Shown piece by piece: positions 42,627 to 50,353 of a stretch of DNA of 64,000 bases (position 1 is the stretch's first letter; each line of letters opens with the position of its first letter). Source of the stretch: Thalassobacillus sp. CUG 92003 (GTDB lineage Bacteria; Bacillota; Bacilli; Bacillales; Halobacillaceae). The stretch spans positions 248,001-312,000 of the forward strand of contig NZ_JABLSJ010000001.1 of the NCBI RefSeq assembly GCF_013618635.1, written 5' to 3'. Below the pieces are notes generated by a model that saw only the letters and a program-made list of their open reading frames with translations, did not search any database and was not told the origin of the DNA. Both the position numbers and the translations under genes were made by a program.

Positions 42627-43613
42627 ATGAAAACAACGATTTATGACGTTGCCAATAAAGCAGGGGTTTCTATCGCTACAGTGTCAAAAGTCATCAACAA
42701 CAATGGAAAATTGCGTCAATCCACCAGAGAAAAAGTTTTAGAGACAATGGAAGCTCTTAATTATATGCCTAGTATGATGGCTTCAGCTTTAACAGGAAAG
42801 AAAACAGAAATCTTAGGCTTGTTAGTACCTGATATTTCTAATCCGTTCTTTTCCGAAATGGCGAGGATAATTGAAGATCGAGCCAATGACCTTGGGATGA
42901 GTCTGATTATTTGTAGTACAGATGATTCTGTAGAAAAAGAACAAAAATACTTGGAGCTTTTACGTCGTAAACAAGTGGATGGATTTATCATTGCGTCACC
43001 TTTGAGGACTAAAGAAAGTCTAAAGTTTCTCCATGAAGAAAAAATCCCCATTGTATTGCTGACGCAAGACGATCCAGAATTAGGGTGCCCGTCTGTGTCA
43101 GTTGATGATTTTAAAGGGGGTTACGAGGCCACTTCCTTTTTAGCGTCAAAAGGTTTCAAGGATATCGTTATTTTTGCTGAACACGCCCACAGTAGCAAGA
43201 TGCGTATAGTAGGCTATAAGGAAGCATTAGAAACGCATGGAATAGAAGCCAGTAAAACGAGTATTTACCGAATGACCGGAATAATCGAGAATGGTTATGA
43301 GTTAATGAAACAATTAATCGAAAGTAATAGAATACCTGAAGCTGTATTTGCATGTAATGATCTTATTTCGATGGGGGTTATTCAGGCTGCTCGAGAAAAA
43401 GGTGTGTCCATCCCTGATGAGTTGGCGCTAGTCGGTTTTGATGACACTATCCTGGCAAAAACGACGGTGCCAGCATTAACGACCATTGCCCAGCCGATTC
43501 AAGAGATGGGAAAGAGGGTCGTTGATGTGATTAATGAAGAAATTAAAGAAGGGATACGAATAGAGGAAAGGATTTTGTATAATCCGAAACTAATAATTCG
43601 TGATACTGTCTAA
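42627..43613 (+). CDS. LacI-family regulator of the inositol block
   Basis: A 328-residue protein: an N-terminal LacI helix-turn-helix (TIYDVANKAGVSIATVSKVI) with hinge YMPSMMASALTGKKTEILG, then a periplasmic-binding-protein-like effector domain. The predicted operators are the central-CG palindromes at 30144 and 35283. Bacillus subtilis uses a DeoR-type IolR for the same pathway, so control here is by a different family. GAAAGGG precedes the ATG. A terminator follows. Confidence 0.88.
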   Translation: MKTTIYDVANKAGVSIATVSKVINNNGKLRQSTREKVLETMEALNYMPSMMASALTGKKTEILGLLVPDISNPFFSEMARIIEDRANDLGMSLIICSTDDSVEKEQKYLELLRRKQVDGFIIASPLRTKESLKFLHEEKIPIVLLTQDDPELGCPSVSVDDFKGGYEATSFLASKGFKDIVIFAEHAHSSKMRIVGYKEALETHGIEASKTSIYRMTGIIENGYELMKQLIESNRIPEAVFACNDLISMGVIQAAREKGVSIPDELALVGFDDTILAKTTVPALTTIAQPIQEMGKRVVDVINEEIKEGIRIEERILYNPKLIIRDTV

Positions 43614-43633
43614 GACGGCCCTTGTTAATTAAG

Positions 43634-43676
43634 AAAGTTTTCCATTAGTTACTAACTTTTGGAAAACTTTTTTTAT
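43634..43676 (+). terminator. Intrinsic terminator closing the inositol block
   Basis: AAAGTTTTCCA (43634-43644) pairs perfectly with TGGAAAACTTT (43660-43670) and is followed by TTTT. Confidence 0.85.
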
Positions 43677-43783
43677 AGGGAATATCATGAAGTCCTATTT
43701 TATAAGGCACAATACTTGAGATAGAATGATGCTGCTAACAGAGTTAAACAGAGATGATGGGACCTAACTTTATATGTATATGC

Positions 43784-45007
43784 TTATGTTGGACTGTTTT
43801 CCTTTCCTGTTTTGTAGATATAATTGCAGCTCAAATACACACCAAGACTAAATAGCAAACCCCCTGTTACCCAATACAAGACCGATATGTTGAAGACTTC
43901 ATTTACTATATAGCCAAATGTAGGGCCAATGGCAGCGCCCACATCTACTACTACAGTGTAAGTAGTCATGACAACAACTTTGTAGGATGTCGACGCAACA
44001 TCAGTAGCAAGAGAGTCGGTAACCGTTACAAGCATCGTCCAAGTCAGCTGAAGGAGGAGTAACACCAAAAACCATACCAACAACGGCAACTGAAAGGGGA
44101 GGATGGCAAACCATACTGATCCAAGGAAAAGTGCCGTGATTAGCATGGGCGTTCTTCCAGTGGTTTGATCCGATAGTTGACCAAACCGTGGGGCAAGAAA
44201 AGGATCCCAACTCCAACGGATAGCCTGGATCATACCCGCAAGCGTTGCAGAGCCAAAGACGATGCCGAATAGACTAATGGAATCAGAATAATTCACTTCA
44301 ATTAGACGACTCAGTGTCGACATATATATGCCAAAAAACGCCATTGACATCATGAGACCGGAAACCATTACGGGGAGCACATTTTTCTGTAACCAAACGT
44401 GCTTATAAGCGCTAATACTGGCGTCCACCCTCTGAGCATTTGTGCTGAAATGATCAGGAATGTGACGAATCACAAAAGGGATGCTAAAAAGAGCAGCAGC
44501 CCCAAACATAAGTGTCATGGCTTCAATTCCGATTGAATCAGCCAGGAGTCCCCCTGCAAGCATTCCGGTCAGTCCCCCAACACCCCACAATCCGTTGTAC
44601 TTTCCAATGAGAAATCCACGATTATGTTGATCGGCAGCTTCCAATACAGTAAGAAACCCACCAAGACGCAGGAACGACCATGCTACACCCCATAAGCACC
44701 TCATAAAAAACAAGAGCCAAAACCCATTGGCAACCCCGTAAGAACAGGTTGTGATTCCCGCCAGACCAACGGCGATCAGGATGCCCGTTCGTTTGCTGAT
44801 ACGTTGATAAAGCCAGCCGACGAGTGGATTGAGCGGCAGTCTGACAAACCGATTGATCGATAACAAGATGCCAACTTGCCAGAGAGAAGATAGCCCGAAA
44901 CTTTTCCAGTAGATTGGTAAAACAATATAAAGCATGGAATCACCAAGCAAACAAACAGCAGTAATCAGGGCGATTGCAACGACTTGCTTTTCAGCATCTG
45001 TTCTCAT
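43784..45007 (-). CDS. MFS transporter
   Basis: A 407-residue major facilitator with about 12 helices; the characteristic loop after TM2 reads NPLVGWLYQRISKRTGILIA, and TM-linking DPFLAPRFGQLSDQTTGRTP repeats the motif in the second half. It is transcribed opposite to its neighbours. The assumed ATG at 45007 has no good ribosome binding site, so the true start may differ. The substrate is unknown; the N-terminal-half resemblance is to drug or sugar exporters. Confidence 0.75.
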   Translation of the reverse strand: MRTDAEKQVVAIALITAVCLLGDSMLYIVLPIYWKSFGLSSLWQVGILLSINRFVRLPLNPLVGWLYQRISKRTGILIAVGLAGITTCSYGVANGFWLLFFMRCLWGVAWSFLRLGGFLTVLEAADQHNRGFLIGKYNGLWGVGGLTGMLAGGLLADSIGIEAMTLMFGAAALFSIPFVIRHIPDHFSTNAQRVDASISAYKHVWLQKNVLPVMVSGLMMSMAFFGIYMSTLSRLIEVNYSDSISLFGIVFGSATLAGMIQAIRWSWDPFLAPRFGQLSDQTTGRTPMLITALFLGSVWFAILPFQLPLLVWFLVLLLLQLTWTMLVTVTDSLATDVASTSYKVVVMTTYTVVVDVGAAIGPTFGYIVNEVFNISVLYWVTGGLLFSLGVYLSCNYIYKTGKENSPT

Positions 45008-45199
45008 TAAACATTGGTCAGGACACGTTTATTATCCCATCCCTCAACTTCATGTAACATCCCGCTTCCCAAGGTTGCGCTTCCTCTTAGTAATGATTTA
45101 TTACTATCTAAAAATAAAACAGACATATTATAACCTTCCTTAAATTTTCGCTGCTTACTTATTTTAACTTTAGTTTATCACAAAGCTCATCCTCTTGAG

Positions 45200-45655
45200 T
45201 TGAGGCATTACGTCAAAATCGCTGAAGCATGCACCTGCTATGCAGAAAAGGATTCGGAGCCAGATACGGATTCTCAAGAAGAATCGGACTCCCTAAGTGA
45301 AGAAAATCTACGGCTCTTTATGCTGCAGTTTATTCAGGATAGTGTCGACGCCCTTAACCAAGATGATTTCTCAATCGTATTAGACCATTTCGGCTCTAAT
45401 GGCGGCGCAAAAAACGAATATTCCAGTTATCTTGAAAACATTAAAGACCGCGTTGAACACGAAGATTTCTTCGGAGGCGAACTTCTTGACCTAGAAGACC
45501 ACGGAGATTATTTAGAAGTTACCATGCTCGAAAATTATGGAATTGAATATACGGATGGCGAAGTGAAAGACGTGCAAAACCGCGCCGTATATAAGGTGAC
45601 CCGTTCCAATGGTGATTTCAAAGTGAATGAATATCTGAATATTGAGCAACAGTAA
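45200..45655 (+). CDS. Fragment resembling the C-terminal domain of TcaA/YvbJ-type proteins
   Basis: A 151-codon frame opening at TTG without a recognisable ribosome binding site. The segment from about residue 36 (LRLFMLQFIQDSVDALNQDD ... YKVTRSNGDFKVNEYLNIEQ) resembles the NTF2-like C-terminal domain of membrane proteins such as TcaA/YvbJ, which carry a zinc ribbon and a membrane helix in front. Those parts are absent here, so this may be a 5'-truncated remnant, or a gene with a misassigned start. A strong terminator follows. Confidence 0.5.
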   Translation: MRHYVKIAEACTCYAEKDSEPDTDSQEESDSLSEENLRLFMLQFIQDSVDALNQDDFSIVLDHFGSNGGAKNEYSSYLENIKDRVEHEDFFGGELLDLEDHGDYLEVTMLENYGIEYTDGEVKDVQNRAVYKVTRSNGDFKVNEYLNIEQQ

Positions 45656-45672
45656 ATTCTGTACTAAATGTA

Positions 45673-45698
45673 AAATCCCTCTGCTGAGGGATTTTTTT
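45673..45698 (+). terminator. Intrinsic terminator
   Basis: AAATCCCTC (45673-45681) pairs with GAGGGATTT (45686-45694) around TGCT and is followed by T-residues. It has the same sequence module as the hairpins inside the repeat blocks at 6643 and 12875. Confidence 0.85.
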
Positions 45699-46105
45699 AT
45701 TTAGTTAGACATACAAGCCATCTTATGCCTGAAATGATTCGCTTTCCGATGAATGTAAGCTGTTTCTCCACATAATTGATCCGGTTACACAAGAGAGAAA
45801 AATTTTCAATCCATGTGGCGGTGGTTACAAGCCGAGTTCGATTTATTTAAGCCGGATAGCTGTTAGAATAAGCAAGTTTCACAAAATATAATCCAGCTGT
45901 CAGCGGAGGAATGGTTTACGTGTCACTTTTGGATATAAACGATCCGAATGAAGCTTCGACCAGGCTAGATCATGAGTTCACCGCGCCGAAATCAGCTATG
46001 TATGCTCCCACTACAGAAATTTATAATCCTCGGTCATTTTACAAGCCATCTGCTGCGAAATTCGTGCCAACATAGCATCTAACCAATTCGGAGGAGCTGC
46101 TCTCA
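45699..46105 (+). repeat. Degenerate ~21-bp periodic array leading into the tandem array
   Basis: This stretch has no gene and is made of units opening with ATACAAGCC, TTACAAGCC, TTTAAGCCG, ATATAATCC, TTTATAATCC, TTTACAAGCC and TTCGTGCC. The part from 45930 onward is homologous to the inverted block at 26210-26470. It begins right after the terminator at 45673, as the other blocks begin after gene ends. Confidence 0.7.
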
Positions 46106-46560
46106 GATTACCGTCGCTCCTGCTGTATTTATCATCGTTCCTCCGCCCAATATCGTCGCACGCACCCGGTTTATCGTCGCACCGCCCCGGTTTATCATCG
46201 CACCTGCACCAAATATCGTCACTCCACCATTTATCATCGTTCCCGCACCCAATATCGTAGCACGCACCCGGTTTATCATCGCACCCGCACCCAATATCGT
46301 CACTCCGCGATTTATCATCGTTCCGGGACCCAATATCGTCGCACCGCCCCGGTTTATCGTCGCACCTGCACCCAATATCGTCACTCCACTATTTATCATC
46401 GTTCCTCCGCCCAATATCGTCACACGCACCCGGTTTAACATCGCACCCGCGCCAAATATCGTCATTCCACCATTTATCATCGTTCCTCCGCCCCATATCG
46501 TCGCATCGCTCCGGTTTATCATCGCACCCACGCCAAATATCATCACTCCACACACCATTT
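46106..46560 (+). repeat. Tandem array with 81-bp higher-order period (21+21+21+18)
   Basis: About 22 units can be aligned by eye. Type A is TTTATCATCGTTCC plus 7 nt, type B AATATCGTCGCACGCACCCGG-like, type C TTTATCRTCGCACCYGCACC-like (all 21 nt), and type D AATATCGTCACTCCACCA-like (18 nt). From about 46210 the order A-B-C-D repeats four times, with a less regular start. Every unit contains ATCRTC. The minus strand is open for 154 codons because 21 and 18 are multiples of three, but nothing indicates translation. Confidence 0.85.
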
Positions 46561-46627
46561 CCATCAAACTACCAATTTATCGAGTGGAATTTTAAATTAT
46601 GTGTTGTATTTTCAGAAATTTTAAAAT

Positions 46628-46663
46628 AGTATGTTAAGTAACATACTGACTAGTTGGTATGTT
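46628..46663. promoter_or_regulatory. Two overlapping operator palindromes before the acyl-CoA island
   Basis: AGTATGTTAAGTAACATACT (46628-46647) is a perfect 9-bp inverted repeat around AG. It overlaps a second palindrome at 46640-46663, AACATAC-TG-ACTAGT-TG-GTATGTT, whose outer arms and central ACTAGT are symmetrical. Both lie 42-77 nt before the first gene of the CoA-degradation island. TetR-type regulators of fatty-acid degradation bind such sites, and the TetR gene at 51620 is the obvious candidate. Confidence 0.6.
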
Positions 46664-46704
46664 CGACATTTCATCAAAATATTCATTAAATATGGAGGGT
46701 GGAC

Positions 46705-47874
46705 ATGCATTTACGGTTAACGGATGAACAACAAATGGTGCAGAAAACGATACGAAAGTTTGTGGAGAAGGAATTGATTCCTTTGGAGAATGAGGTGCTG
46801 CGTAATGAGCGGGAAGGGCGGCCGAGTCTTTCGTCAGAGAAGTTGAAGGAGTTGCAGTTGAAGGCGAAGGAGTCGGGGTTCTGGGGGATTAATACGCCGG
46901 AGGAATATGGCGGTGCTGATTTGGGTCAGATGATGATGGCGATTGTGTTGATGGAAGTGTCGCGGACGTTTGTGCCGTTCCAGTTTGGGGGTTCGGCGGA
47001 TAATATTTTGTATTATGCGAATGAGGAGCAGAAGGAGAAGTATTTGCTGCCGACGATCAATGGGGATAAGAAGTCATGTTTTGCGATGACGGAGCCGGGT
47101 GCGGGTTCGGATACGCGGAATATTAAGATGACGGCTGTGAAGGATGGCGTTGAGTGGGTGTTGAACGGGGAGAAGACGTTCATCACTGGGGGTAACGAGG
47201 CGGATTTTGTGATGGTGATTGCGATCACGGATAAGGAGCTGCACCAGGAATCGGAGGGGCGCAGTGGGGTGACGTGCTTTATCGTGGATCGGTCGATGGG
47301 GTGGAAGTCGGAGTATATTCACACGATGGGAGAGTGGGGGCCTGCTGGGCTGGTTTTTGAAAATGTGCGGGTTCCGGATGAGAATGTGTTAGGTGAAGTG
47401 AATGGCGGCTATGATCTTGGCTTGGAATGGATCGGATTTGCGCGTTGGGTTGTGGGTGCGCGGGCGGTCGGGATGAGCGAGCGGCTACTTAATATGGCGA
47501 TCGATTATGCGAATGAGCGGGAAACGTTCGGCAAGCCGATTTCGACGCGTCAGGCTATTCAATGGCAGATTGCGGATTCAGCGGTGGAAATTGAGGCGGC
47601 ACGGTGGCTTGTGTTGAACGCAGCTTTCACGCTGGATCAAGGTGAAGACAACCGACATGCTGCTTCGATCGCTAAGTTGTACGGCTCGAACATGGGTAAT
47701 CGTGTGGTGGATCGTGTGCTGCAAATTCACGGCGGCATGGGGTACACACGCGAGCTGCCGATTGAGCGCTGGTACCGGGAAGCGCGGCTGTGGCGCATTT
47801 ATGACGGAACGGACGAGATTCAGCGTTTGATCATATCTCGTAATCTATTGAAAGGCCATGTGAAAGTAGGCTAA
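46705..47874 (+). CDS. Acyl-CoA dehydrogenase (ACAD10/11- or FadE-like)
   Basis: A 389-residue FAD-dependent acyl-CoA dehydrogenase: CFAMTEPGAGSDTRNIKMTA, WVLNGEKTFITGGNEADFVM, RETFGKPISTRQAIQWQIAD and the C-terminal RWYREARLWRIYDGTDEIQR. The residue corresponding to the catalytic glutamate of medium-chain enzymes is aspartate (IYDGT), as in the ACAD10/11-like branch, where the base may lie elsewhere. GGAGGGTGG precedes the ATG. It is the first gene after the double operator. It introduces the alpha,beta double bond of an unknown acyl-CoA. Confidence 0.88.
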   Translation: MHLRLTDEQQMVQKTIRKFVEKELIPLENEVLRNEREGRPSLSSEKLKELQLKAKESGFWGINTPEEYGGADLGQMMMAIVLMEVSRTFVPFQFGGSADNILYYANEEQKEKYLLPTINGDKKSCFAMTEPGAGSDTRNIKMTAVKDGVEWVLNGEKTFITGGNEADFVMVIAITDKELHQESEGRSGVTCFIVDRSMGWKSEYIHTMGEWGPAGLVFENVRVPDENVLGEVNGGYDLGLEWIGFARWVVGARAVGMSERLLNMAIDYANERETFGKPISTRQAIQWQIADSAVEIEAARWLVLNAAFTLDQGEDNRHAASIAKLYGSNMGNRVVDRVLQIHGGMGYTRELPIERWYREARLWRIYDGTDEIQRLIISRNLLKGHVKVG

Positions 47875-47906
47875 AACAACGATACATGACATAGGAGGCA
47901 AACGAA

Positions 47907-48671
47907 ATGGCAGGGAGATGTGCAGGAAGGGTGGCTTTTGTCACCGGCGGGAGCCGCGGGATTGGTAAGGGAATCGCGCAGCGTCTGGCTGAAGAAGGAG
48001 CGAAAGTGGCGATCATTGATGTGGACGAAGCCTCGTTACAGGCGACGGAGCGTGAGTTGACGGAAAGCGGATATGATGTGTTTCAGCAGGTGGCGGATGT
48101 CACGGATGTAACGCAGGTGGAAGCGGCGATGAAGGCCGCTTATGACACGTTCGGGTCACTCGATATCCTGGTGAATAACGCAGGCGTCATTCGCGATAAC
48201 ATGTTATTCAAAATGTCGGATTCCGATTGGGAGACGGTGATGGATGTCCATTTGAAGGGGGCCTTTAACGCCTCGCGGGCCGCGCAGCAGTATATGGTGG
48301 CTAACAAATATGGGCGGATTATCAATCTATCATCCACGTCGGCCCTTGGCAATCGTGGTCAGGCCAATTACTCGACGGCTAAAGCGGGCTTGCAGGGGTT
48401 TACAAAAACGCTGGCTATTGAGCTGGGACGCTTCAATATTACTGTCAATGCGATTGCGCCGGGTTTTATTGAAACGGATATGACGAAAGAAACAGCGGCG
48501 CGCCTCGGAATTTCATTTGATGAGCTGGTCCAGGCGAGTGTTGAGAAGATTCCTGTGGGACGGAGCGGTAAGCCTGAAGATATTGCCAATGCCGTCGCGT
48601 TTTATGCGGATGACCAGGCTTCGTTCGTGAGCGGACAAGTGTTGTATGTGGCTGGAGGACCGAAAGATTAA
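47907..48671 (+). CDS. SDR-family dehydrogenase (FabG-like)
   Basis: A 254-residue short-chain dehydrogenase: cofactor motif [14 protein letters not shown], catalytic Ser-Tyr-Lys ([20 protein letters not shown] followed by K), and [10 protein letters not shown]. It probably oxidises a 3-hydroxyacyl-CoA to the 3-oxo form in this island. AGGAGGC precedes the ATG, 32 nt after the acyl-CoA dehydrogenase. Two further SDR genes follow at 49544 and 52651, so the exact division of labour is unclear. Confidence 0.88.
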   Translation: MAGRCAGRVAFVTGGSRGIGKGIAQRLAEEGAKVAIIDVDEASLQATERELTESGYDVFQQVADVTDVTQVEAAMKAAYDTFGSLDILVNNAGVIRDNMLFKMSDSDWETVMDVHLKGAFNASRAAQQYMVANKYGRIINLSSTSALGNRGQANYSTAKAGLQGFTKTLAIELGRFNITVNAIAPGFIETDMTKETAARLGISFDELVQASVEKIPVGRSGKPEDIANAVAFYADDQASFVSGQVLYVAGGPKD

Positions 48672-48686
48672 TGAGGAGGTGGCCTT

Positions 48687-49136
48687 ATGTTAGAGGATTG
48701 CATCGGGAAACGGTCAACGCCGGTTAAGAATGCCGTTGAACGCGGGGCGGTTAAAAAGTTTGCAGAAGCGATCGGTGATGATCATCCCATTTTTACAGAC
48801 GAAGAAACGGGGAGGGAGTCGCGCTTTGGCGTCAATATTGCGCCGCCGACGTTTCCGCGGGTGTTTGATTACGGCACCATCCCGGATTTGAATCTACCGG
48901 AGAAAGGGCTGATTCACGGGGAGCAAATCTATCATTATGAACGCCCCCTCCGCGTGGGGGAGGACGTCTATTGTCATGCCGAGGTAAAAAACTATTACGA
49001 GCGGGACGGGCAAAGCGGCAGGATGGCCTTTTTACAGATTAAACGGTATGGCAACGATCCTGCCGGCGAGCTTATTTTTACGGAAGAACAGGTGGTTATC
49101 ATTACAGAAGCGGTAAGGGAGAGGATGCAGGCTTGA
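48687..49136 (+). CDS. MaoC-N/FAS1-like hydratase subunit
   Basis: A 149-residue single hot-dog protein of the FAS1-like dehydratase (MaoC N-terminal) group. At the usual (R)-hydratase motif it reads GDDHPIFTDE, with phenylalanine in place of the catalytic histidine, as in the non-catalytic half of two-subunit hydratases. LIHGEQIYHYERPLRVGEDV is typical. It overlaps the next gene by 4 nt, and the two together should form a heterodimeric enoyl-CoA hydratase. Confidence 0.82.
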   Translation: MLEDCIGKRSTPVKNAVERGAVKKFAEAIGDDHPIFTDEETGRESRFGVNIAPPTFPRVFDYGTIPDLNLPEKGLIHGEQIYHYERPLRVGEDVYCHAEVKNYYERDGQSGRMAFLQIKRYGNDPAGELIFTEEQVVIITEAVRERMQA

Positions 49137-49531
49137 AGCGTCTACGTGATTTACAAGTTGGCGAGTCCTTGCAGGAGGTGTCCTTGCCCCCGGTATCACG
49201 GCTTGATTTAATCAAATATGCTGGCGCATCAGGGGACTATAATCCGATTCATACGATTGATGAAGAAGCAGAAAAGGCGGGGCTTCCCGGGGTCATTGCC
49301 CATGGCATGTGGACGATGGGCAATTTGGCCAAACTGTTTACGCCCCATTATGAAGAAGGGTTCATTCAGGATTACGCGGTGCGATTCAAAGGGATGGTTC
49401 GTTTGCATGATGAACTGATCTTGAAAGCTGTGCTACAGGATAAAGACACGCTGACGTTCAATGTTGATGCGTCGAATCAGGATGGAAAAGCGGTCATTAA
49501 AGGCCAGGTCGTGATGCAGTATCACGGGTGA
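49133..49531 (+). CDS. MaoC-type (R)-enoyl-CoA hydratase, catalytic subunit
   Basis: A 132-residue hot-dog protein with the full hydratase motif YAGASGDYNPIHTIDEEAEK (catalytic Asp and His) and GVIAHGMWTMGNLAK. It starts at TTG overlapping the previous stop. With its neighbour it should hydrate an enoyl-CoA to the (R)-3-hydroxyacyl-CoA, which calls for an SDR rather than a crotonase-linked dehydrogenase in the next step, matching the gene content. Confidence 0.87.
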   Translation: MKRLRDLQVGESLQEVSLPPVSRLDLIKYAGASGDYNPIHTIDEEAEKAGLPGVIAHGMWTMGNLAKLFTPHYEEGFIQDYAVRFKGMVRLHDELILKAVLQDKDTLTFNVDASNQDGKAVIKGQVVMQYHG

Positions 49532-49543
49532 GGAGGGGTAAAC

Positions 49544-50317
49544 ATGCATGTTAAAGACTTATTCGATCTGTCGGGGAAAACCGCCATAGTGACCGGTGGG
49601 GGTCGCGGCTTAGGCAAACAGATTGCCGAAGCATTGGCGGAATCCGGAGCTAATGTGGTGGTGTGTTCGAGAAAAGAAGAAGCATGCCGGGACGTAAGTG
49701 AACAGCTGAAGAGGCAGGGCACTGAGGCGATGGGTTTGAAATGCGATGTTCAGCACGCAGATGATATCCAGCACGTGGTCGATGCGACGGTGGAACGTTT
49801 CGGCCGTATCGATATTCTTGTCAATAACAGCGGGGCCACGTGGGGAGCGCCTGTCGAGGAGATGCCGCTTGAGGCCTGGCAAAAGGTCTTCAATGTCAAT
49901 GTGACTGGAACCTTTCTGATGTCTCAGGCAGCCGGAAAAGTGATGCTGGAGCAAGGGTCTGGCAAAATCATTAACATCGCGTCAGTGGCGGGCCTTAAAG
50001 GTTCTAATCCCAAGTATATGAATACGATTGGCTACAACTCGAGTAAAGGAGCGGTGATCACCTTTACGAAAGATTTGGCTGTTAAATGGGGGCCAAAAGG
50101 GATTCACGTCAACGCCATCGCGCCGGGTTTCTTTCCGACGAAAATGTCCAAAGGGCTGCTGGAGCAAGGCAGCGACGCCATTCTTGAGGGTACGCCGTTA
50201 AGGAAGTTCGGTTCGGAAGATGATTTGAAAGGGGCAGCCGTTTTCCTGAGTTCAGCTGCGTCCGATTACATGACCGGCGACGTACTGGTGGTCGATGGCG
50301 GCACGCATGCGATGTAA
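49544..50317 (+). CDS. SDR-family dehydrogenase
   Basis: A 257-residue short-chain dehydrogenase: VTGGGRGLGKQIA, NNSGATWGAPVEEMPLEAW, Ser-Tyr-Lys in INIASVAGLKGSN ... GYNSSKGAVITFTKD, and IAPGFFPTKMSKGL. It follows the hydratase by 12 nt with GAGGAGGGG upstream of the ATG. It is a likely (R)-3-hydroxyacyl-CoA dehydrogenase or a substrate-specific alcohol dehydrogenase of this pathway. Confidence 0.87.
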   Translation: MHVKDLFDLSGKTAIVTGGGRGLGKQIAEALAESGANVVVCSRKEEACRDVSEQLKRQGTEAMGLKCDVQHADDIQHVVDATVERFGRIDILVNNSGATWGAPVEEMPLEAWQKVFNVNVTGTFLMSQAAGKVMLEQGSGKIINIASVAGLKGSNPKYMNTIGYNSSKGAVITFTKDLAVKWGPKGIHVNAIAPGFFPTKMSKGLLEQGSDAILEGTPLRKFGSEDDLKGAAVFLSSAASDYMTGDVLVVDGGTHAM

Positions 50318-50353
50318 AGGGTGCAACAAAAGAAATAAAGGAGTGAACACGTG

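Noticed and set aside
46106-46560. CRISPR-like array
   Set aside because: Units are directly adjacent without unique spacers, are much shorter than CRISPR repeats plus spacers, and no cas gene is present.
46103-46567. 154-codon minus-strand open frame with repeated Gly/Ile-rich motif resembling a beta-solenoid
   Set aside because: It coincides exactly with the tandem array; unit lengths of 18 and 21 nt keep any frame open. No ribosome binding site or promoter, and it stands opposite to the surrounding genes.
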